Shown here: positions 50,370 to 55,555 of the stretch, in pieces
Layout: each line of letters begins with the position of its first letter
Numbering within the stretch: the stretch's first letter is position 1
Virus record (IMG/VR): IMGVR_UViG_3300005265_000014
Span: 1 to 55,555 of that record
Strand: one strand, 5' to 3'
Origin: a virus
DNA length: 55,555 nt
Made by a program: the position numbers and the translations under genes
Notes under the pieces: model-generated
Told to the model about the DNA's origin: nothing
Database searches by the model: none
Seen by the model: only the letters and a program-made list of their open reading frames with translations

Positions 50370-51629
50370 ATGCTGACAGAGGAACAAGTAGTTGGAATCA
50401 AGAATGACCTTGCTCGCGGTGTATTGACGCAACAGCAGATCGGCGACAAGTACGGAATCAGTCGGTCCTATGTCAGCGACATTGCTTGTGGCCGTATTCA
50501 CGGAGCTGTGCAGAGCGAGGTGCCGGAAGCCACGGATGAAGAGTCTCAGATTTTCAAGTTGCAGGCGGAGATCGCTCACCTGCGAGACGAACGCAACACG
50601 TACAAACGGCAGTTGCAATCAGCGGCCAAGACTCAAGGCTTGTTCCAAGCGGTCGCCGATGAACTGGAACGACGCATCCAACCGTTCAAGGCGTTGCCTC
50701 CGGCCCGCAAGGAGTTCAAGCAAGAGAAGGGCACCATTCGAGAACACCTTGTTATGCACCTGTCGGACGGCCACCATGACCAGATCATTACCCCTGAAGA
50801 CACCGGAGGTTTGGAGACCTATGACTTTTCGATTAGCATGTGCCGCGCCGAGAGGTATGTTGACACGATCCTCAAGTGGACTCAACAAACCCTCGCGCCT
50901 CAGTTCCAGTTCCCTTCGCTCACGGTGCTCGCCTACGGGGATCACACCAGCGGGGAGATTCATGGTCACACCGCACGATCCTATTTCCGAAATGCTTTCA
51001 AAAACTCGTTGGCCATCGGCCAACTGCACTCTCTGATGTACCGAGACCTTGCCCCTTACTTTGAACAGGTGAACATCCTCTATGTGCCGGGAAACCACGG
51101 GCGGCGGTCGAAGAAGAAAGACTATCTCGGAGCCCACGATAATTTCGATTACCTCATTGCTAAGACCGCAGAACTCTATCTACGAGATGTGCCTAACATC
51201 ACCTTCCAGATACCCAACGCTTTCTGTGCAAACGTGGATATTGGCGGGGTCGGATTTCAAGTGTTCCACGGGGATGATGTTCGATCATCGCTCGGAATCC
51301 CCCACTATGGATTGGAAAAGAGACGACACCGAATGAAGGCGATCAACGCGGTGCAGGGCGGCACACCGATTCGCTACTTCTGCTGTGGTCATTTCCACCG
51401 GCACAGCAGCATGTCGGAAGTGGACGGAGAGATGATCATTAACGGTGCGTGGACCGCCACGGACGCCTACGCCTACAACGCTCTTGGCGGCTACACCGAG
51501 CCAACCCAGTTGATTCACGGTGTGAATGTTGAGCATGGCATCACTTGGCGGCTGCCTGTCAAGTTGCGGTGTGACTACGAGCGTCGAGGCCCTCGCAGGT
51601 ACAAAATCGACATGATGAAGGAAATGTAA
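50370..51629 (+). CDS. HTH-metallophosphoesterase fusion
   Basis: Residues 10-45 form a helix-turn-helix (TQQQIGDKYGISRSYVSDIA), residues 55-85 a coiled coil, and residues 125-350 a calcineurin-like metallophosphoesterase with all core motifs: D-x-H (Asp133, His135), GD (190-191), GNH (241-243), HGD (300-302) and G-H-x-H (340-343). The enzyme domain needs two metal ions and cleaves phosphoesters; SbcD-type nucleases use the same fold. The DNA-binding domain suggests a DNA-targeted nuclease or a regulator. It follows the glycosyltransferase by one base. Confidence 0.82.
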   Translation: MLTEEQVVGIKNDLARGVLTQQQIGDKYGISRSYVSDIACGRIHGAVQSEVPEATDEESQIFKLQAEIAHLRDERNTYKRQLQSAAKTQGLFQAVADELERRIQPFKALPPARKEFKQEKGTIREHLVMHLSDGHHDQIITPEDTGGLETYDFSISMCRAERYVDTILKWTQQTLAPQFQFPSLTVLAYGDHTSGEIHGHTARSYFRNAFKNSLAIGQLHSLMYRDLAPYFEQVNILYVPGNHGRRSKKKDYLGAHDNFDYLIAKTAELYLRDVPNITFQIPNAFCANVDIGGVGFQVFHGDDVRSSLGIPHYGLEKRRHRMKAINAVQGGTPIRYFCCGHFHRHSSMSEVDGEMIINGAWTATDAYAYNALGGYTEPTQLIHGVNVEHGITWRLPVKLRCDYERRGPRRYKIDMMKEM

Positions 51630-51630
51630 A

Positions 51631-51738
51631 ATGAAGAACTTCCTGTTGGCTGGCGCTGTTTGCGTCGGGGTGTTCGTGCTGGCTTTGTTTGCTTTGCACG
51701 GGTTGATTTACCTCTATTTTGAGATGTTGGCACTATGA
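51631..51738 (+). CDS. Tiny membrane protein (35 aa)
   Basis: Reads MKNFLLAGAVCVGVFVLALF, then ALHGLIYLYFEML. One hydrophobic helix covers most of the protein. The start follows the phosphoesterase stop by a base and the stop overlaps the next ATG. It may be a membrane anchor or small toxin-like peptide, but no family is known to me. Confidence 0.55.
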   Translation: MKNFLLAGAVCVGVFVLALFALHGLIYLYFEMLAL

Positions 51739-51965
51739 AACTGACTGCTGAAGAAAAGGCTGGCCTCGTTATGGCGGCTGTGATGCTGTTCATTGTGGCC
51801 TTGGTTTTTTACGCGGGTATTCTGGCGGCCCTTGGCTGGGTTGTCGCTTTGGCGTGGAACGCTTGGTTGGTCCCCGCTGTCGAGGGGCTGCCTGTGATCT
51901 GCTGGTGGCAGGCGGCTCTCGGACTGGCACTGATTCGTGCTGTGATCCAATTGTTGAAAGACTAA
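51735..51965 (+). CDS. Small membrane protein, two helices (76 aa)
   Basis: Two hydrophobic segments, residues 10-35 and 45-68, separated by a Pro/Glu loop (LVPAVEGLPVICWWQ). It is coupled to the tiny membrane gene before it through an ATGA overlap and followed by a strong terminator. Holin or antiholin roles are possible for such pairs, but no lysis enzyme is adjacent. Confidence 0.6.
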   Translation: MKLTAEEKAGLVMAAVMLFIVALVFYAGILAALGWVVALAWNAWLVPAVEGLPVICWWQAALGLALIRAVIQLLKD

Positions 51966-51988
51966 CCTCCTTTCATGTAAGGAATTGC

Positions 51989-52020
51989 GGGCGGTGGGCG
52001 AGAGCCTGCCGCCCATTTTC
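51989..52020 (+). terminator. Intrinsic terminator after the small membrane genes
   Basis: Stem GGGCGGTGGGC / GCCTGCCGCCC (11 pairs including two G-T wobbles) with a GAGA tetraloop, followed by ATTTTCTATTT. It overlaps the start of the next promoter. Confidence 0.9.
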
Positions 52021-52023
52021 TAT

Positions 52024-52051
52024 TTGACTTTTCCAAATAGTGTGGTATACT
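52024..52051 (+). promoter_or_regulatory. Sigma-70-type promoter before the zinc peptidase gene
   Basis: TTGACT, a 16-bp spacer ending TGTGG, and TATACT. It drives the peptidase and DNA polymerase genes. An AAAGGGA site lies ahead of the ATG, giving a leader of about 14 bases. Confidence 0.85.
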
Positions 52052-52071
52052 TGAGGTAGAAAGGGACAACA

Positions 52072-52728
52072 ATGATTGAATTAGTTCTTTCGCTGCTGAT
52101 CGCAGCGACCTCTATTATTGAGCAGCACCAGCCGGTTCGACCGAACCTGCCGGATCAAGGTTACGGGTGGCTGATCAACGATCTTGAACAGCATACCCAC
52201 GCCGGACACCCGATGCGCAACGAGCAAGACCCAGGCAACTGGGCACACGAACTCACCCACCAAGTCAACAGCGACCTGCGACAACTTACCAGGGCGAACG
52301 ACGGAGCCTTCTACTGGGATCACGGGGAATACTGCCGCCTGCTATATCCAAATGTCACACTGGCTCAGGTGGCCGGGATGGTGCCGCGTGATAAGCGAGG
52401 TGAGTTTTATCATCTCTACTTGATCGAGATGCAGCGGTGGTGGAACAATGAGTGCTTGTACGTGCTGGACGAGGCCACGGCTTACGCGAACGGGTTACAG
52501 TACCACGCCACGACCCACACCAAAGATGCACACAGGCTGCAAGGTGCCAAGGAGTTCATCGACTACTCGAACGCCTTGGTGGCGGCCGTCGAGAAGTACG
52601 ATCCTGACTACAAGCAGTTGAACAAGTTGAGAACATTTGTTCACTTGAACAACAAGCGGATTCGTGCTATCATATTGAAGTACGAAGGTGATGAAGTTCC
52701 GCCCTACGATTTCACGGAGCAGCAATGA
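52072..52728 (+). CDS. Exported zinc metallopeptidase-like protein
   Basis: Residues 1-14 are a short hydrophobic leader (MIELVLSLLIAATS), then a zincin-like domain with HELTH (His59, Glu60, His63) and a later DEATAYANG (Asp133, Glu134), whose Glu may be the third ligand in the gluzincin manner. The rest of the 218 residues are helical (RGEFYHLYLIEMQRWWNNE). It is the only gene between a dedicated promoter and the polymerase gene, overlapping the latter by 4 bp. An envelope-acting peptidase is unexpected there. Substrate unknown; lysis or host-factor cleavage are possible. Confidence 0.72.
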   Translation: MIELVLSLLIAATSIIEQHQPVRPNLPDQGYGWLINDLEQHTHAGHPMRNEQDPGNWAHELTHQVNSDLRQLTRANDGAFYWDHGEYCRLLYPNVTLAQVAGMVPRDKRGEFYHLYLIEMQRWWNNECLYVLDEATAYANGLQYHATTHTKDAHRLQGAKEFIDYSNALVAAVEKYDPDYKQLNKLRTFVHLNNKRIRAIILKYEGDEVPPYDFTEQQ

Positions 52729-55283
52729 GTTACCGAGAAGGCGCGATAACACTTGATACCGAGACTCTCGGCTACCACGGGCTGATGGTCCTTCTTCAAT
52801 GGGCGGAAGAAGATGGTCCGATCCACCTTCACAATTTGTGGGGTGTACCTGTTCGTGACACCTTAAACCTTATTGAAAAGATATTTGATACCACTATTGT
52901 TGGTTTCAATTTGACTTTTGATATTTTTCATTTGTGTAAGATTTACACAATGTTTCGTCTGCTCCCGCCTGATGTTATTCCGAGCACAATCCCTGTTACC
53001 AAACTGGCGGAAATAGAAAAGGAGGCTCGGGATGGTCCGTGCTTGAAGCCTCGTAACGCTATGGACCTGATGCTCCACTCTCGCAAGGGGAAGTACCAAA
53101 CCCTAATGAGCAGGCACGACATTCGTGTGACGAAGGTGCCTACCCTGCTGGCCGAGCCACTTCGAGACAAATTGGAAAATCTGATCGAGCTGGACGGGAT
53201 TCTGTTCGCCGGTCGGAAGAATCCGAACGCTCCAAAGTGGGGTGTCTACGATCGAATCAAACGAGGAAAGGAAGATCAGGTTGACCCGAACTTCAAAGAC
53301 GTGGTGCTGCGCTTCAAGCCAGCCCGTGGGTTGAAGTTCCTTGCTCAACACTGCCTAGGGCTCGATCCCGAGTTCCATTCGTTCAAAGACGTGTACCCTG
53401 AACATCCAGGGAAGATCGCCGAGTTGGGTTACGCTCCGTTCGCTCTGGGCATCTCGGATGCTGAGAAAGACTGGCGCGTATGGGACAAACAAGGAAAACT
53501 GAAAGGGCGGGCGTGGCCTGCCTACTTACACATTCACATTGCACATTGGAGAGACAATGAAGAAGCGAGACGCTACGCGAGAGACGACGTTAAGTACACC
53601 CGGATGCTCGACGAGTATTTCGGATACCCGGAGGCAGGTGATAACGACTCCGTGCTCGCCTGTATGGTTGCGGCGGTACGCTGGCATGGATTTGCAGTCA
53701 ACACTGACCAGATCGCCCAACTACTTTCAAAATCCAGGCAGGTCGTTGAGGCATCCCCAGTAAATATCAATCGGCCGTCCGAAGTCAAAGCCTACATCCG
53801 TGAGGTGATGGACGAGTCTGAGGCTGTGCTGATCGACAAGAGCACGAAGAAAGCCAACCTCGAAAAGATTCGAGCGAACTACGTTGTTAACCCGGATGAC
53901 GTGGACCCGGAGCTAGGCGGCGAACTGTGCATCAGGTGCTTCGGAGAGGGCACAGAAGGCGACGGGGACTGCCCCAGGTGCGAGGGCAGGGGTTATTTAC
54001 CGGAAGGCCCCACACTGGCGTCTGTGCGTGCTGACAGGATTCTCCACGCGAAAGCCTCAGCCAAGGAGGTCGAGCTGTATAAGAAACTGCTGCAAGCGGG
54101 TCGGTTCCACGCCAGTTTCAAGGTCATTGGTACGCTCAGTAGCCGGATGGCGGGTGGCGACGGACTGAACGCTCAAGGCATCAAGCAGTCGGAAGAAGTC
54201 AGGTCGGCTTTCCCTCTGAAATGGGAGGGCATGGTGCTGGATGGTGGCGACTTCGACGGGTTCGAGGTGACCATCGCGGACGCTGTGTTTGGTGATGCTA
54301 AGCTGCGTCAATACCTGCTGGAAGGCGTGTCGATTCACACACTGATGGCGAAGCAGTTGTACCCAGACAAGACAATGGAGCAGATCAAAGCGTCGAAAGG
54401 GTACAAAGATGGCGGCGACGTTGACATGTATACCCGTGGCAAGCAGGCTGTGTTCGCCACGTTGTACGGTGGTGACGCCAACACGATCAACAAGAAGTTG
54501 AGTATCCCGAAGAAGATCGCTGAAGCCGCCTACGACGGATTCCAAGCGGAGTTCCCCGGCATCAAGGAGACCCGCGAGAAGATCGCGACCGACTTCCAAG
54601 CCCTGAAGCAGCACGGTGAGATCGGGACCGGCCATATCAGCTACAAAGAGCCTGCTGAGTACGTCGAGACCTTCTTAGGCTTCCGACGATATTTCACACT
54701 TGAGAACAAAATAGCCAAGGCTCTTTACGATCTGGCGCGCGACACACCCAGGGAATGGCGTAAACTGGATTTCACCGTCGTCCGGCGCGACAGGGAGCAA
54801 ACCCCAGCCGGGGCAGTGTCTTCTGCTTTGTATGGCGCAGCGTTCCAGATTCAGGCAAGTACCATCCGGGCCGCCAACAACCACCTTATCCAGTCTCCGG
54901 GTGCTATGATCACCAAGGAGTTGCAGCGAAAGATATGGGACTTGCAGCCCTTCGGCGTGTCCGAGTGGTGTGTGGCCCCGCTCAATGTGCACGACGAAAT
55001 TCTTGTGGTGCTTCGCCCGAGCATGTCGGATCGAGTGGCCAAGGTGGTCATCAAGGTCGTTGAGTCATTTCGTAACAAAGTGCCACTGATTGGAATGAAG
55101 TGGGTCAAGAACATGGAGAACTGGGCTGGTAAGAAAGGGGCTGGTGGCGAGGCGATCCACATTAGCCCGAAAGGTGTCTCGTTCGACGAAGAGACCTACG
55201 TGCCGCCCGTGGACATTGAAGAACTTGAAGAGTGGGAAGAGGAAGAAGAGTACGTCGAAGTCGATTTGTCAAAATATGTTTGA
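52725..55283 (+). CDS. Family A DNA polymerase with 3'-5' exonuclease
   Basis: An 852-residue replicative polymerase. The exonuclease motifs are TLDTETLG (near 9-16), VGFNLTFDIFHL (Exo II) and YARDDVKYTRML (Exo III). The polymerase has motif A GGDFDGFEV near 507, motif B RGKQAVFATLYGG near 570 and motif C NVHDEILV near 753. Motif A is a T7-like D-x-x-G-x-E with Asp replacing the usual Ser. A zinc-hairpin-like insert CIRCFGEGTEGDGDCPRCEG lies near 402-421, and the last 40 residues are very acidic. It overlaps the peptidase gene and pairs with the distant primase-helicase. Confidence 0.93.
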   Translation: MSYREGAITLDTETLGYHGLMVLLQWAEEDGPIHLHNLWGVPVRDTLNLIEKIFDTTIVGFNLTFDIFHLCKIYTMFRLLPPDVIPSTIPVTKLAEIEKEARDGPCLKPRNAMDLMLHSRKGKYQTLMSRHDIRVTKVPTLLAEPLRDKLENLIELDGILFAGRKNPNAPKWGVYDRIKRGKEDQVDPNFKDVVLRFKPARGLKFLAQHCLGLDPEFHSFKDVYPEHPGKIAELGYAPFALGISDAEKDWRVWDKQGKLKGRAWPAYLHIHIAHWRDNEEARRYARDDVKYTRMLDEYFGYPEAGDNDSVLACMVAAVRWHGFAVNTDQIAQLLSKSRQVVEASPVNINRPSEVKAYIREVMDESEAVLIDKSTKKANLEKIRANYVVNPDDVDPELGGELCIRCFGEGTEGDGDCPRCEGRGYLPEGPTLASVRADRILHAKASAKEVELYKKLLQAGRFHASFKVIGTLSSRMAGGDGLNAQGIKQSEEVRSAFPLKWEGMVLDGGDFDGFEVTIADAVFGDAKLRQYLLEGVSIHTLMAKQLYPDKTMEQIKASKGYKDGGDVDMYTRGKQAVFATLYGGDANTINKKLSIPKKIAEAAYDGFQAEFPGIKETREKIATDFQALKQHGEIGTGHISYKEPAEYVETFLGFRRYFTLENKIAKALYDLARDTPREWRKLDFTVVRRDREQTPAGAVSSALYGAAFQIQASTIRAANNHLIQSPGAMITKELQRKIWDLQPFGVSEWCVAPLNVHDEILVVLRPSMSDRVAKVVIKVVESFRNKVPLIGMKWVKNMENWAGKKGAGGEAIHISPKGVSFDEETYVPPVDIEELEEWEEEEEYVEVDLSKYV

Positions 55284-55290
55284 AAATCAT

Positions 55291-55318
55291 TTGACTTTGC
55301 TCGAAACTGTGGTATAAT
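55291..55318 (+). promoter_or_regulatory. Sigma-70-type promoter after the polymerase gene
   Basis: TTGACT, a 16-bp spacer ending in TGTGG, and TATAAT, eight bases after the polymerase stop. It is the third promoter of the shared pattern and points into a non-coding, hairpin-rich segment. Confidence 0.88.
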
Positions 55319-55368
55319 TGTAGTGTAAGGCAAGAGGAAACCACTTAACTACTTCGGAGGGCCTGCCT

Positions 55369-55392
55369 ATGCGTGCCAACAACACCATCTAA
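55369..55392 (+). other. Seven-codon open frame with a strong ribosome binding site
   Basis: CGGAGGG precedes ATG, then MRANNTI and stop. It is the first open frame after the promoter. It could be a leader peptide or chance; the rest of 55319-55469 shows no gene. Confidence 0.3.
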
Positions 55393-55469
55393 GTAATTAG
55401 TGTCTGCGATCGGCAAAAGAACCGAATAGTGATTCAGAAACAACCGAGTAGTGAAAAGAGAGGTGCGAC

Positions 55470-55555
55470 ATGTACCGAGCCGGGGAAACCCGGCACGCCC
55501 CGGACAGCCGGGGCAACTTTAGCCCTGATGGTGTAATGGTTGGCGCATACTTGAG
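55470..55555 (+). CDS. Possible partial gene at the window edge
   Basis: An ATG with an AGAGGTG site opens a frame that stays open to the end (MYRAGETRHAPDSRGNFSPD and 8 more residues plus part of a codon). It conflicts with the tRNA reading of 55522-55555 and overlaps two strong hairpins. Too short to judge. Confidence 0.3.
   Translation, partial: MYRAGETRHAPDSRGNFSPDGVMVGAYL
55479..55513 (+). other. Two adjacent GC-rich hairpins
   Basis: GCCGGG-GAAA-CCCGGC at 55479-55494 (GNRA tetraloop) and CCCCGG-ACAG-CCGGGG at 55498-55513. Both have perfect 6-bp stems with only three bases between. An open frame from ATG 55470 with an AGAGGTG site also runs through them to the window edge, so they may be part of a coding region or of a structured RNA. 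Confidence 0.55.
55522..55555 (+). tRNA. Probable 5' part of a tRNA, cut by the window edge
   Basis: GCCCTGA could be the acceptor strand, TG positions 8-9, and GTGT with GCAT a D-stem around AATGGTTGGC, followed by ACTTGAG as the start of an anticodon stem. The D-loop with GG fits a tRNA. Only half the molecule is present, so identity cannot be read. The alternative is the partial open frame from 55470. Confidence 0.45.

Overview
The window is a gene-dense stretch of a tailed double-stranded DNA phage, about half GC, with overlapping or abutting reading frames. A GpA-like large terminase, portal, scaffold, P22-like coat protein, tail tube, frameshifted tail chaperone, 1166-residue tape measure and a large tail hub point to a long-tailed virion. 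No contractile sheath protein was recognised, so siphovirus-like is the best reading. No integrase or repressor was recognised. The host cannot be read from the sequence; a twin-arginine-like leader and several secreted products fit a Gram-negative-type envelope.

Layout. 1-737: non-coding, simple-sequence, with a strand-composition flip and two copies of a perfect 12-bp palindrome. 738-5095: small, membrane and exported proteins (Cys3His protein, holin-like protein, zinc ribbon, PKD/Ig-like secreted protein, papain-fold peptidase carrying an intein, thioredoxin-fold protein). 5097-14676: head and packaging genes, ending in a coat gene split by a group I intron. 14762-22579: fibre and adaptor genes with repeat modules (24 x 15-residue beta-roll, seven-bladed propeller, BspA-type repeats). 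22707-36343: tail tube, chaperone with a -1 frameshift, tape measure, tRNA-Thr, lectin-like pair, distal tail and hub, zinc-cluster protein. 36343-37093: SPFH-domain protein and a small basic protein. 37010-40807, leftward: DnaQ-like exonuclease, dATP/dGTP diphosphohydrolase-like protein, primase-helicase. 40808-41680: non-coding divergent region with degenerate 192-bp tandem units, a 28-bp perfect palindrome and inverted repeats; the best origin candidate. 41681-55283, rightward: ParB-like protein, abundant unknown protein, SNF2-type helicase with a frameshifted intein, C-methyltransferase, OGT-like glycosyltransferase, metallophosphoesterase, small membrane proteins, zinc peptidase and a family A DNA polymerase. 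The window ends with a promoter, hairpins and the probable start of a tRNA.

Most striking are three homing elements, each placed in a conserved core of an essential-looking gene. (1) A td-like group I intron splits the coat gene after codon 21. Its single ORF encodes two tandem endonuclease VII-like units; one lies in loop L5 and one in loop L8, and the ORF runs straight through the ribozyme core. (2) A LAGLIDADG intein follows the catalytic Asn-Ser-Trp-Gly of a papain-like peptidase whose C-terminal tail is frameshifted. (3) An HNH intein sits in the Walker A motif of the helicase; it seems to have lost an internal segment and is out of frame.

Three promoters of one design (TTGACW, 16-bp spacer, TGTGGTATAMT) drive the late part of the right arm, one of them apparently producing a leaderless helicase mRNA. 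Strong intrinsic terminators follow the coat gene, the 42600-43298 gene and the small membrane genes near 51.9 kb.
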